From NCBI GenBank assembly GCA_963931925.1, contig OZ007576.1:17017577-17081576 (forward strand): a DNA stretch of 64,000 bases, read 5' to 3'. Positions within the stretch are counted from its first letter, which is position 1, and each line of letters opens with the position of its first letter. Positions 35,741 through 47,772 of the stretch are shown here, one piece after another. The notes beneath the pieces are model-generated. The model saw nothing but the letters and a program-made list of their open reading frames with translations, ran no database searches and was not told the origin of the DNA. A program made the translations under genes and the position numbers. Source of the DNA: Onchidella celtica. Taxonomy: Eukaryota > Mollusca > Gastropoda > Systellommatophora > Onchidiidae.

Positions 35741-37429
35741 CGAGGCTTCGTACCGATGGGATCCCCGCCTTTGTGGTCTAAGCTTTGAACAAAAAAGGTG
35801 CTATGTGTCTTTAAAGCAAATTGATATTAATAATACACATCAATTTTATATCCCGCGTTATCCCGTCAAAAGGTAAGGCCTAAGCCTTTAAAAGAGTAAT
35901 TTCTTCAACTCATATTCAATTCGCCTGTGCAAAGGAGGTGCTACGCATATGGGACAACGTCCAGAAACAGGCATGATCGCATTCTAATTTCTATCAATTG
36001 TAAAGGGCGTGTTTTCGGGCGTTTTTTAAACCTATTACATAACGTGTTACGTGTTCTTTCAATAAGTTGTTCAAACATATACACTTTGGGTGTGAATATT
36101 TTCATTGACCTTGTCTGTATTCTATGCCATCTTTGAGACAACCCTCGTTGGGTTTCAGCAAAGTTAAATAAAAATGTGCGAACTGCAAAGAGTTAAAAGC
36201 CGTATGATCTGGTGTTGGCTCCGTGTTAGTGGCGTCAGAGATCTGATGATGCCCCATCATGCCCAGGGCGGGCAACTCCTTGATTTGTATGTCCCAAGAC
36301 TCAAGTATAGGGCCTAGATACTCGCTGATTGAATTGGATACCCCATGAATGGATGCACGGGGCCTACGCTCCCACTGTCCGCCATTTCTGCACGCCATTG
36401 CTCCATGCAACAATCTCCACAGTGATGATTCTCAGAGTAAGGGCATTGGCTCCCAAGAGAGGGAATTCAAACCTAAGGGGAGGAATTTGGGATGAATTTC
36501 AGTCTCGGGCAGTCTTAACATTATTTGGGCAAAGCAATAGAACTTTCTTCCCCGTTTCAAAAACCAATGTAAATTTGCATGCGTGGGGCCCCTTAAACCC
36601 CTGGGGACCCTGGACAACTGCCTAGTGAGCCCATGCGTTAAGACGGCTCTGTTTCAGTCAGAATAGGAACTCCAAACTGGCAAAGAATGTACTCGCTGTG
36701 TATGGATAGTTTATGATCCACTGAAATAGGGATTTATTTTTTTTAATTATTTGACTTCAATTAATAAAGGAATTTAGTTCACTAAATTGTTTCAATAATT
36801 CCCAGTGTAAAAGTCAAATGATGAAAAATTGGGGGTTGAACATTTAAAATGGGAGAGAGGGGTAAGGAAACTTGGGATGGCAAGGGGTGGGAGGGCTGGT
36901 TGTTTTATTGGGAGGGGGGGGGGGGTCAGTGGGCAAACCCATTTCAGGATGCGACAAATCTCTAACATCCGAACCGAACAAGGCTTGACAAAGTCTCAGC
37001 TCCAGTTCTGAAAAACTCGAGACATCTCACTGAATCTTGTGTAATGTACATTGCACATTGTGTTGCACACATCTCATTGTGATATCCAGCACCCTTTGGC
37101 TTTCTAGTCTCTGTCTGTCTTATCTCAATTGCTTGTGTGTGTGGTCTTGGTTTTTCAGCCTTCATCTGTTGCCATTGTTTCAGGTCGTCAGTGGGAGGGG
37201 GGAGGTTATGTATGTACAAGTTCAGCAATTCATCATGGTGGGTAAGAAGTAAGGTTGTCCATTTTTTATCTGGGTGTGGGGGGGGGGGGGGGTGAGGGAA
37301 GAGGAATTCGAAAATTGTTGGGTTGACTTTTTAATTTTTTGGGAAAGAATTTCGTGCCTCCTGGCCACTTTCAACTCTGGACGTTTTTTTTTTTTTTGTA
37401 GACTTAATAATTTCCTTTTTGTTTGGGGT
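35741..37429. other. Gene-free stretch
   Basis: No exon was recognised. A minus-strand frame at about 36102-36413 is open for 103 codons but resembles no family known to me. Two G runs of 13-15 lie near 36913 and 37278. Confidence 0.35.
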
Positions 37430-38290
37430 TAAGGAAATGTTCAGCATGAGAGATAGAAATTAGGGGATAGGCTTAGAATTAGGGAAAAGAGTCAGGGGTA
37501 GGTCTAGGATTTGGGATAAGTTCAGATTTAGATTTGGGAATAAAGAAAGAAAGAGTTAGGGGAGGGTGAAGGATCAGGGATACGTTTAGGGTTTAGTATC
37601 AGGGGATGCGGACAGGATTAGGGATGAGATTAGGTTTAGAATTAGGGACAAGGAAGAACGAAGTTGAGGATCGGTTTAGGATTAAGGATAGCATGGATTA
37701 CGGGGAGGTTTAGCATTAGGCATAGAACAGGGTTTAATGGCAATTCTTAGGATGAGGGATGAGGAGTAAAGGACAGATTTAGGATTACTGATAAAGACAG
37801 GGTTAGGGATAGGTGTAGGGTCAGGGATAAGGACAGGGTTATGAATAGTTTTAGGGTTAGGGATGAGGACAGGGTTAGGGATAGGTGTAGGGTCAGGGAT
37901 AAAGACAGGGTTATGAATAGTTTTTGGGTTAGGGATGAGGACAGGGTTAGGGATAGGTGTAGGGTCAGGGATAAGGACAGGGTTATGAATAGTTTTAGGG
38001 TTAGGGATGAGGACAGGGTTAGGGGTCAGTTCAGGGTTGAGGATTATGGATACGAACAGGGTCAGGGATGAGATTAGGTCTAGGAATAGGGTTGAGGAAG
38101 GACAAAGCTTTTGAGGATAGGATTATGTACAGTTTGTATGACGGGTAGGGTTAGTATCAGGCATATGGAAAGGGGTTACTGGCAGGTTTAGGACTTGGAC
38201 AAGGACAGGGTTAGGGATGGGCTTAGTCAAGGATAAGATTAGGATTAGGGATAAGGACAGGCTTATGGATAGGATTTGGGATCAGTGAAT
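37430..38290. repeat. Interstitial telomere-like TTAGGG-derived tract 2
   Basis: About 860 bp are made of GGGTTAGGGATAGG-like variants. Within it, a 72-bp higher-order unit starting TTATGAATAGTTTTAGGG repeats at about 37840, 37912 and 37984. Confidence 0.75.
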
Positions 38291-38767
38291 GGTCGGGACG
38301 TACGAAACTCTTCTCTAATTTCAGTCGACGACATTCCGTCACCCGTTATGCTTCCACCACTGCAGTTTTCATAGCTGCTCTGTAAGTGTCTATTTTAGTC
38401 TAATTTTTAGATGGCTGGGAATGAAAAGGCAAGCGGGAAAATGAAAAGAAAAAAAAAAATCACTCAACTAAATAAAACTATCCACCTAGGAGACTTGTCC
38501 ATTTAGCCCCTCCATAAAGTCGTAGCTTTTTGTTTTGATTTTACGCTGGCCTTTTTTTAATGCCTTCTTCACGCTTGCCTTTTTGTTTACACGCATGCCT
38601 TTATTGTTTAACGTTTAACTTTTTTGTTTTAACGTTTGACTTTTTTTTTTTTTTAAATACTCAAGCCTACCTTTTTTTGCTTATAAACTCTAAACTTTTT
38701 AGTGTCCAACCTTTTTCGTGTCTTAATTGCTTTTTTTTTTTACATTTAACTTTTACCACCCCCCCCC

Positions 38768-39256
38768 CCCCATTTTTTTGTTTTTTTGTTTTTACCTTTG
38801 CCACTTTTTCCGTCTTCCCGTATTTCTAGTCCTAATAGTTTTTTTGTTTTTACCTTTGCCACTTCTTCCGTCTTCCCGTATTTCTAGTCCTAATAGTTTT
38901 TTTGTTTTTACCTTTGCCACTTCTTCCGTCTTCCCGTATTTCTAGTCCTAATAGTTTTTTTGTTTTTACCTTTGCCACTTTTTCCGTCTTCCCGTATTTC
39001 TAGTCCTAATAGTTTTTTTGTTTTTACATTTGCCACTTTTTCCGTCTTCCCGTATTTCTAGTCCTAATAGTTTTTTTGTTTTTACATTTGCCACTTTTTC
39101 CGTCTTCCCGTATTTCTAGTCCTAATAGTTTTTTTGTTTTTACCTTTGCCACTTCTTCCGTCTTCCCGTATTTCTAGTCCTAATAGTTTTTTTGTTTTTA
39201 CCTTTGCCACTTCTTCCGTCTTCCCGTATTTCTAGTCCTAATAGTTTTTTTGTTTT
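38768..39256. repeat. 58-bp minisatellite, ~8 units
   Basis: CTAGTCCTAATAG recurs every 58 bp from 38826 to 39232, each time followed by a T7 run, GTTTTTACNTTTGCCACTT and CCGTCTTCCCGTATTT. Units are nearly identical, implying recent expansion. Confidence 0.93.
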
Positions 39257-39296
39257 TTTTTAAATCAGGAACTGAGGGTGTTTGTTTTTTCTGTCC

Positions 39297-39542
39297 CCCC
39301 CTCTCTCTCTCTCTCTCTCTCTCCCTCTCTCTGTATCTGTGTGTGTGTGTGTGTGTCTCTCTCTCTCCCTCTCTCTCTGTATCTCTGTGTGTGTGTCTCT
39401 CTCTCTCTCTCTCTCTCCCTCTCTCTCTGTATCTCTGTGTGTGTGTGTGTGTCTCTCTCTCTCTCTCCCTCTCTCTGTATCTGTGTGTGTGTGTGTCTCT
39501 CTCTCTCTCTTTCTGCCCTCTCTCTCTGTCTCTCGCTCTCTG
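39297..39542. repeat. Higher-order (CT)n/(GT)n microsatellite
   Basis: Alternating CT and GT blocks of the form CTCTCTGTATCTGTGTGTG repeat about four times with a period of about 60 bp. Confidence 0.92.
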
Positions 39543-40244
39543 GCGGATCTGACAAACCGGGCTAATTGTGAATTGTTTAATACGTCTTAAATAAATCAAA
39601 ATAAAATATTTCTAAGACGATTTCAAGCGAAATATTTTAACTGAATGCAGAAAAATGGCTAATCTTTCATATTATAATCAAATCTCAATATCCATACAAA
39701 AATTTGGGGGGGGGGGGGGGAGGGGGGTCTCAGGAACATGGTCTTTCACCTTAAGGCTGATTTCGTCAGATCCACTCACACATTGTTTACTAAAGACAAG
39801 TTGAACAGGTAGAATCTGTATAATATTATAAAATGGAAATATACCCTTCGATCGACCATTTTCGTTTGAAAGTGTGATGACATTTAGTCTTTCGCCAGTA
39901 GTATTTTTCTTTTTTTCAGCGCCCTTTTCTGTGACCGACGGTGGAAGTTGATACCGGTTTTTCAGCAAATCTTGACTTGAGAAGAGTCCAGTTTTAACCT
40001 ACACGAAGATGTGAGTGATGAATCATTCAGACATCACTGAGAATCAACGAGTATCACACACCCTGTTTTGAGAAACTGGTTGTCAAAGACGTGTCAAGGT
40101 ATGTTTTCAGTGGTAGCGATGCCTATAATGAGGCCTTTTAGTTCTTGTCTGTTCCAACACTTTTTGCACAATAGAGAAAATTCGACGTTAAACGTTTGCG
40201 GCTTTAGTATTATGATGAGGAGTTAGAATAAAACGGACGTGTGA
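39543..40244. other. Gene-free stretch
   Basis: No exon or element ends were seen. It contains G runs at 39706-39726. Confidence 0.4.
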
Positions 40245-40395
40245 AACAGCTTGATAGGTGCCACAAGGCACAACGCCTCTTAAACAAGTGTCAAAATGCG
40301 CATTTGTTATACCTCTGCTACAAAATTAAAGATCTCCAGTTTTTCAGAAAATGGAGATAGAACAAACAAGAACCAAGGTCGCATAAGCCGTACGT
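40245..40395 (+). repeat. Repeat family D, copy
   Basis: GATAGGTGCCACAAGGCACA, CAAGTGTCAAAATGCGCATTT and GGAGATAGAACAAACAAGAA align with 20335-20470. Confidence 0.65.
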
Positions 40396-41581
40396 CATTG
40401 GTTCTCAAAGTCCCAGCCCACATTCTTCAGCTAGCGATCTCGGGTTTCCTATTGGAGGTATTCATTTTAGGAGGGTCGCTGCCTCTGGAATTTGCACCTC
40501 TGTCAGGTTTCTTCAATTCCTCCCCCATTTTGAATTGCCAGGAACATTTTTTTTCACCATAAAATACATTTACAGTGGCAATTATTGACACAATCTGTGA
40601 GACTAAATTTCTTACTAGTTGCAATCAAATGAAATCATATGAAAATGTCACATTTCAATGGATTATAAAACTTCTATAAAAGCAGTCTCGTATCACTGAT
40701 AATTACGAACATATAAAACGTTTACTAATTAAAACTTTATTAAAAGAAACAAAACAAGACTTTGGAGATCCTTCTTCTCGAAACATTCTTATATAAAAGT
40801 CTGTCAGCCATCTGCCGCTCTTTTTAAAAATCTTAACTTTTGTTTTATCTATAGACGGGTTTTAAAATGCAAAAAGACTTTTGCTTGTGACATCAAGCTC
40901 ATATCCCCATGCTGTTTGTTTTAGTTAAAAAAAAAACAGTTCAACCTTTGGATTAGCACTGCTAAGTGTACAGAATGTATTCTTTCCCAGTTTGAAGTTC
41001 CTCCTCTGGCTGAAATTTCTTCCCAGCTCCTCCCCTTAAATGTGAAATTCCTCCGCTGGGACCAGAGTACTTCCCGCTCCAGAATCGGGGGACAAGGTGG
41101 TCTAGACCCAAGGTGCTCAGAATGCATGGTCATTCTCTCCGCTCCTTGCTGCCAACTACAATTTATACATTTACGTATAATAATATACAGTAAAATAGAA
41201 CTTGACTGATAATTGCCTGAACAGTCATCATTCTTCAATCCCACGCATCCACCGACCCACCAAATCCACCTTTATCTGTTGTGAATTTACTATACATGAA
41301 AATGTCACTAAGGTTTACATTTTCACACAAAGAAGAATTCAGTTTCCAGACCTCATCAGGAGAAGTCACAAAGTGATATTATTGTACTCGTTTAGTACTT
41401 TATTGCAAAACAGTCCAAACAAATGTAATTCTCTATCGTGCATCGACGACAGAAAATTTATGAATTAAAACATGTTTGGTCTAACTACCAGCCAAGACGA
41501 TAAAAAAAAAAACGTCCTTTTATCTTTGAATTTTTGAAAGATAGTAGGACGTGAAATTCATCCTCCAGTTCATTACAATTT
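40396..41581. other. Gene-free stretch with SINE-head-like fragment
   Basis: No exon was seen. GGGGACAAGGTGGTCTAGAC and CCAAGGTGCTC at about 41088-41120 resemble the tRNA-like head of the SINE at 41582, but the body is missing. Confidence 0.4.
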
Positions 41582-42053
41582 GGGGACAAGGTGGTCTAGA
41601 GGCAAGGTGCTCGCCTCTCATGCCAAGGGTCCCGGGTTCAAAATCCGGCCGATGCAGGCATGTTGGAAGTTTGGGATTTTTCTCATATTTTCGTGTCCCT
41701 GATCCTATTGGGGGGTAGGATCGAGTACCTAGTCTTCTCGGACAAGGACGAAAAAATTCGGAGGGCCCGTGTGCACGTTGCGCACGTTAAAGATACTTTG
41801 GCAGTTGAAAATCGAAAAGAGCAGGCCGAACAGGCCGCTGCCCGGGCAAAATTAAATAAAATGCATCTCTATCATTCCCTCCTCTCCTCCCCCATCTTCC
41901 CCCCCCCCCCCAAAAAAAACCCCGCCGACCGGCGCTGCACTGTGGCGACGACGTGCCTGCTCCAGTTATAACTGGGCTGCAATGGCACAAAGGCAAATTT
42001 CCCAAATGGGATTAAAGAGTTATACAAATACAAAATACAAAATACAAATACAA
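41582..42053 (+). mobile_element. tRNA-derived SINE, most complete copy
   Basis: The head has a pol III A box (TGGTCTAGAGG, 41592-41602) and a B-box-like GGTTCAAAATCC (41635-41646). A conserved body follows (GTGCACGTTGCGCACGTTAA, then CTGCCCGGGCAAAATTAAAT). The 3' end has GGGATTAAAGAGTTATACAA and a (CAAATA)n-like tail. The body resembles conserved central domains described for molluscan SINEs, but the exact domain class needs a library search. The open frame across it is not a gene. Confidence 0.85.
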
Positions 42054-42159
42054 ATTCTCACACACACACACACACAAAATGTTAAATTTTTTTTAAAAAT
42101 TCAAACTCAAATTTTCTGTAAAACAAAACAGGAGTTAGGCCACTATTACATTGAAGGGC

Positions 42160-42570
42160 ACGAGTTTGAGTTTGAATTTGGGTTTTGCGGCACGTTGGCA
42201 CGATAACAGCCACATTGCGCCCTTCATGGTCTGTTTGGGAACACGTGTTTTCATTTATGCTTCGTATTCAGAGCTGTCAAGTTTAACATAGAGTTAGATA
42301 CGTTCATATAATTCTAACACATTGGTGAAATTCTAAAAAAGTTTTGTTTAGACCTGAAGAAGTTTTGTAAACGAGTATAAAAGTTATTAAATGAAGTTGT
42401 AGATCTTAGTCTCTGTCAGAAAGGACAGGATGCGCTGTGGGTCCACGTCAGAAAATAACTCTTTCATGGATTCGAAGGCAGAGTGCCTTCTTCGGATATG
42501 TATGAAGTCTACGCGTTCAGTTAAAATGTTTTATCGATAGTTGGCAGTTGCATTCCACACATTTGGGGCT
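42160..42570 (+). repeat. Interspersed repeat family C, copy 3
   Basis: GAGTTTGAGTTTGAATTTGG, GGCACGATAACAGCCACATT, TTCGTATTCAGAGCTGTCAA and GCCTTCTTCGGATATGTATG align in order with 14448-14872. It starts about 100 bp after the SINE tail. Confidence 0.7.
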
Positions 42571-42869
42571 CAATTAAACATATATTTTTCCAATTGTTTT
42601 TTTTTTCATATCCAGAAGTCAAATGCTGTCATGTGGAGACCTAGGACTAACCACAATGGACCAATGAAGCCAATTCCTCATCTAGCTGGGCACCATGAAC
42701 TGCTACATTTAGCAAAGAGTTTAGAGAAAGCACGTGGACACGCACGATCACATTGTGCTTGGAAAAAGCAAGACGACAGACAGAATATTACAACAATGAT
42801 AGGATAGGAGACTTTACCAGGGGCGTCCACCAACCTCCGGCCTTGAGAATACAATTACAAGACTTCCAA

Positions 42870-43462
42870 CAGAAGTTCCCAACGGGGGGCGGGGGGGGGG
42901 GGGGTTGGGGTCGGGGTTAAATTTCGTCCAGAGGGTATATTTGCCCACAGACCTGGAAATTGCTGCTAGAAAAGAGATTATTGAAATTTTCAAGAAACAT
43001 CTTAAGACACACTTTTTCATTTGATGGACTACAACACAACTCTATTTAGTCCGTTTCTGGCTGTGGCCACGTTTTAGTATGTTCTTTGTAGTGGTAGAAT
43101 GATTGTAAAGGGCTTAAAGCCTATATCACGGGATAAAATATTTATTTATTTATTATTTACACTATTATTATTATTATTATATTATTATTAATACCATTAT
43201 TATTAACATTATTACTACTGTTAGTATGGCTTTGTATACATATTGTTTAAGTAATAACCTTTTAAAATATCTGAAGTTGAGAGGAAGTTTCAAGTACAAC
43301 TTTTTTTGTGAAGACAATTTTTTTGTTTTTTTTGTTTCTACCGTTTTGGGCTAAACGATCTACATTTTATACTTAGTACTGAACAAAAACAGTGTAGGGA
43401 TAAATTTACTTAAGAAACGTTGCCATGGGTAAACGGGACGAAACAATAGTTGGGAACTCCTG
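42870..43462. mobile_element. hAT-like nonautonomous element with nested LINE tail
   Basis: The left terminus CAGAAGTTCCCAAC (42870-42883) and right terminus GTTGGGAACTCCTG (43449-43462) are imperfect inverted repeats of hAT type. Flanking 8-mers share only ACTT, so a target duplication is not proven. Inside, AAGAAACATCTTAAGACACA (KKHLKTHFF-like) and TGTAAAGGGCTTAAAGCC followed by (TTTA)n look like the 3' end of a LINE (42950-43160). Confidence 0.5.
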
Positions 43463-43947
43463 ACTTAGAGTAATATCATCTGTTTCTCATTGCTGCAATA
43501 TTTTCACTTGAATTAAACGTTGTGCTATACCAATCCAAATCCTAATCCAGAAAAATCGCGACTTTAGTTCTTGTTCCAACTCCACTCTTTGCACTACTGA
43601 GAAATTCCAAGATTAATTGTTTGCGGCTTTAGTATTATGATTGATAGGGAATTAGAATAAATCGTGACTGTGAAACAGCTTGAAAATTTATGTATTCTAT
43701 CATTCCTGAAAACGTCATGAAGGTATCTTACCAATGGGAATAGAATTGCAGTGCTGGCAAGATTTTCTTTCGCTTTGTAATTCAACTACAAAATTTACAA
43801 ATGAGTTTCTCAAATTGCGCTGATGTGGAGATTCAATAAAGTAGTGCTGGGAAGGAGACGAACCTATTCGATTTTTCTGGATGCTGGATGTAAACATGAG
43901 TTTGTTGTGTTTTCTTTTCGTACCTCGTGCATGTTTGTCTTTGTGGT

Positions 43948-44124
43948 CAGTGGCGGATCTACTGTGAAGCTTAAACTTCAGGGACCCTAATCCTGGAAAG
44001 GCCTGAGAGAAACTTTTTTTGAAGGAATTTTGGATATTGTCCTATTTTTAGTGGTTGCTATGGGGTCTCATGATGGGTCAAGGTTCAGGGTCCCAAAAAA
44101 AAAATGTAGGTCCTCCGCCGCTAG
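43948..44124. mobile_element. Short hAT-like MITE
   Basis: CAGTGGCGGATCTAC at the left and GTAGGTCCTCCGCCGCTAG at the right form imperfect terminal inverted repeats of the widespread CAGTGGCGGAT type. The element is about 177 bp. No matching 8-bp target duplication was found. Confidence 0.5.
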
Positions 44125-44309
44125 TGATTCCTAAATGTTTTTTTACTACTGTGTGTTTGTGTGCAATAATCTGATTTTTAGGAATGAGGGAAGGAAGTAT
44201 AAAAGTTGAAAATCCATATCAGGCACCGTCATGAGACACATCTCGGTATCGGTACCATTGATGTCGTTTCATGTTATTCGGAGATTTGTAACGGCGCGAT
44301 TCGATTCGA

Positions 44310-44408
44310 TTCGGTGTCGTTTCGGTGTCGTTTCGGTGTCGTCTCGGTGCCGCCTCGGTGCCGCCTCGGTGCCGCCTCGGTGCCGCCTCGGTGCCGCCTC
44401 GGTGCCGC
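44310..44408. repeat. 11-bp minisatellite, 9 units
   Basis: Units shift from TTCGGTGTCGT (first three) to CTCGGTGCCGC (later six), a pattern of directional unit turnover. The array is open in several frames, which explains the R/F/C/G/V/P-rich frames there. Confidence 0.93.
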
Positions 44409-46766
44409 CTGTATGGGTTTTCAGCCCGACTACATGCAGTTATATAGATTAACAGACACACACCAAATAGACTTCACCCTCATTCAATTTTCTTTCCAGA
44501 CCAGACACAAAACCATGCTTTATTTCATTAGTTCCTTGCGCTAAAGTAATGTCAGTTTTAAGCCGTGTCGTCCCCTTAGAATGACAAGGTTCTTTTGAAA
44601 AATTGAAACTTCATGTGCTCAGTTTCTAGAGGTACATTTTTTCCTTCATATTATAAAGGAAGTAAGGCCTCCAATGTAACCATGAACTGCTTTTTAACAG
44701 CCGAGTCTTAAATTCTACAAAATTTCGTATGCGCAGAGAGTAAAGGTGTACCTGGACATATTGTAAAATCTCCCAAGTTTGCTATATTTTTGATACTTTT
44801 GTTGATTTTGAGCCACAACCTAGTTGAACAGAAGAAAATGTTGTTTTGAGCCGGAAAAAAAGACATATTATTTTCTTCGAGTAGAATTAAAAAAGTATGA
44901 CGAAATAATCATTTTATGCCTCAATTTACACGTCGATGACAGAAACAACTTTAAAAAAATCACATTTGTGTATTCCCGGAGTCGGCGGGCCAACTAGTAT
45001 TAATAATAGGTCTACACATAGTTACACACCGAAGTCGTTTGATACTTTGACAAAATGGAAAAAGGTCTGTAGAAGAAGTGTGTAGTATGTAACTCGGTTC
45101 TGCCAAAAAAGTGGAATATATAGAAGCCGGAACCTTTTCATTCTCAGGGGACGATGTGTTGACAAAATATTTAAAAATTAAAACGACTTTAAAATAAAAG
45201 GCCATCTCTAAAGTACGTGCAGTTAGAGAGAAGCTTTGCTCCCTGGGAGATGGGGGAAGGGAGGGAAGAGGGGCTTTCCGGCCACTGCATATGGGCCTTT
45301 CAATTATGGCAATACGCGTATACGGTTTAGATTTTTCCTTTAACAAGATGAAGCGAAAGATATATTAAATTCAAAGTTTTGGCTATGAATCTGATGAATC
45401 GGTCCATTGCAAAGAGGCTTCGGTTTAAAATGAGGCCTTTTATCACGGCTATTCACCCTTCCAATTGGCGAGTCCAAACTGATTTTCACTTTTTTTTTTT
45501 AATCACATCTCGCCAATTTTGATACCAAATTTATTATTCTGGCTTAATAAAGGTTATGAAAGTTGTGGCATTTTTAAAAGCGAAAAAAAAAAAACGCCTC
45601 GAATTTTGCAAATTGCACGATAGTCCAACTCAGTAGTCCAGTCCCGCTAAAGGGGTGAAATCCCGTTTTGGCATAACTTTAGGCCAACATTACAACTCGG
45701 TGAGAGCGAAATAAGCGGAATTATTTCGTATTGTACTGGATTGTCAAATACTGAAATGCCAAGACACAGGTCTACACAAAATAGATCATTCTAAATATAC
45801 ACATGGAACAATTAAGTTGAACTGAACTAGCTGTTACTTCATGAAGGTCTGTGTTTCCTATTATGCCGTGCCTCCATCTCGGAGTTAGACAAAAGATTTG
45901 ATGACAAAGTCGATTTTTTAAATACGAAAACCGACACATTCAAATTAATCAGATTCTATATGATATCTGATTTCCTGAACAAAAGAGGAAACTGCAAGAA
46001 ACGGATTAGTGCCACTTAGACACTCTTTGTGTTTTTTTTAGGTAATTTTGAATTTTACTGCAACGTGCAAGAAACGGATGAGTGCCACTTACTGACATGG
46101 CCACCCTTTGTTATGCGCAGATTTTTTGTTTTGCTTTGCGCAGGTAATTACTGCAAGAAACGGTTAATGTATGTAATCATGTGATTTTGAAAATAGTCCA
46201 TAACTCTAAAACGAATTAAAGATACAGACTTGAAATTATTTATATTTACAGTGGTAAATATATCGGTCACAGTGCCCTAAATGGCGGTGCTACTGCTAGT
46301 GTAGATATTCGGTTTTTGCAGTTATCCGGTTCTTGCACAGAGCCGTCGATATCTCCCGGAGGGTGATTGTGTGGAAAGAAGACTCGTCGGAACAAATTAT
46401 GAAGGGCTGTAGGAAAATTTTGACATAACAAACCCCAATGGAGGAAGGGGGGAAAAAAACAACCATGAATAACTTTAGGCCAGGTTACACGATTTCGATT
46501 ATAATTATTGTATCATAACTGCAGTCTAAATACTTCGTTTTCTGTCATTGTCTTTTTCTCACAAGAGTCACCGCATGCCACGACTCGTCAAAGCAAGAAC
46601 CCTGCTTGATATCGGTGCAATTAAAGTGTGTATTGTAAGTATAGTTCTTTCTATTGATATTAACACTTCTATTTATTTGTACAGGGCTGAGAAGCAGCAG
46701 GTTGAACTTTTCCCTTTCTGGAGAAAACAAGGTACTAAGGCGGCTTGAGTCGCTGTTTTCGCTACC
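44409..46766. other. Gene-free stretch
   Basis: No exon was recognised in about 2.3 kb. AGTGCCACTTA recurs twice near 46010-46095 together with CTGCAAGAAACGG, which suggests a small local duplication. Confidence 0.35.
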
Positions 46767-46893
46767 TTAGGCCGCCTTTAGATAGGGTTTCATTTTTCAC
46801 TTTTGATTCTTCATTCCTCACGAAGGAAACGAAAATGGCAATATAGAAAAAGAGAGGGACCTTTAGATAGAGATTCACTCTTCACTCTTCATC

Positions 46894-47345
46894 GGGGACA
46901 AGGTGGTCCAGAGGCAAGGTGCTCGCCTCTCATGCCAAAGGTGCAGGCTTGTTGGAAGTTTGGGATTTTTCTCATATTTTCGTGTCCCTGATCATATTCC
47001 TATTGAGGGGTAGGATCGAGTACCTAGTCTTCTCGGATAAGGACGAAAAAATTCGGAGGGCCCGTGTGCACGTTGCGCACGTTAAAGATACCTTGGCAGT
47101 TGGAAATTGTAAAGAGCAGGCGGAACAGACCGCTGCCCGGGCAAAATTAAATAAAATTCATCCCTACCATTTCCACCCCCTCTCTCATGTCCTCTCCCCC
47201 CCCCCCCCAAAAAAAAAAGAACCTCCTACCGGCGCTGCACTGTGGCGACGACGTGCTTGCTCCAGTTGTAACTGGGCTGCAATGGCACAAAGGCAAATTT
47301 CCCAAATGGGATTAAAGAGTTATACAAATACAAATACAAATAAGT
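46894..47345 (+). mobile_element. tRNA-derived SINE nested in the MITE, B box deleted
   Basis: It is collinear with 41582-42053 but lacks about 25 bp that would hold the B box (CCAAAGGTGCAGGCTTG replaces the longer head). The body and the CAAATACAAATA tail are intact. Its insertion post-dates the host element. Confidence 0.85.
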
Positions 47346-47580
47346 GAATAGCTCTCCTGACAACAAGAATGAACTTGCTCATTTCTAGTGTGGAATAAAG
47401 AGAGGTGGGGGCGTGGCTCCTTTCATTTCAAACATATTTTTTGACACAAAGTCAAAATCTGAGTTCAGAATCGAATTTCTCATTAAATTCTAGTGTGGGT
47501 TTGATACTAAATACTATATGATTATTAATATTAAGTTCTTAAGTTTAAAGACCATGTGAATATGTGTTGGGACACGATGA

Positions 47581-47700
47581 AGAAAATGAAGAGTGAAAAG
47601 TGAAAAGTGAATCATCAATGTAAACGATCAAGAAAATGAAGAGTGAAAAGTGAAAAGTGAATCATCAATGTAAACGATCAAGAAAATGAAGAGTGAAAAC
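47581..47700. repeat. 50-bp tandem repeat, 2.4 units
   Basis: AGAAAATGAAGAGTGAAAAG starts units at 47581, 47631 and 47681. Each full unit ends ATCATCAATGTAAACGATCA. Confidence 0.9.
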
Positions 47701-47772
47701 TGAAAAGTGAAAATTGAAGAGTGAAAAGTGAAAAATGAAAAATGAAGCCCTATAGATCTAAAGGCGGCCTTA

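Larger units (their letters stand above)
46770..47769. mobile_element. 1000-bp Harbinger-like nonautonomous element, TSD TTA
   Basis: The inverted ends GGCCGCCTTTAGAT continue as an imperfect long inverted repeat rich in TTTCATTTTTCACTTTT. TTA flanks both ends (46767-46769 and 47770-47772), which fits the TWA target duplication of PIF/Harbinger elements. It encodes no transposase. About 450 bp of its interior is a nested SINE, and three 50-bp repeats lie near the right end. Confidence 0.72.

Noticed and set aside
36102-36413. Minus-strand 103-codon frame
   Set aside because: It has no recognisable domain or splice partner. It is left unannotated because length alone is expected by chance in 64 kb.
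39198-39599. R/E/T/H-rich and S/L/V/C-rich overlapping frames
   Set aside because: They are translations of the CT/GT microsatellite.
41592-41646. A functional tRNA gene from A and B boxes
   Set aside because: The boxes sit in a dispersed SINE head. No cloverleaf with acceptor-stem pairing is evident, and the B box carries an extra base.
41660-41971. 103-codon plus-strand frame containing RRARVHVAHVKDTLAVENRK
   Set aside because: The same peptide occurs at 46919-47347 and inverted at 49863-50081 because all are copies of a SINE body. The similarity is DNA repeat, not protein.
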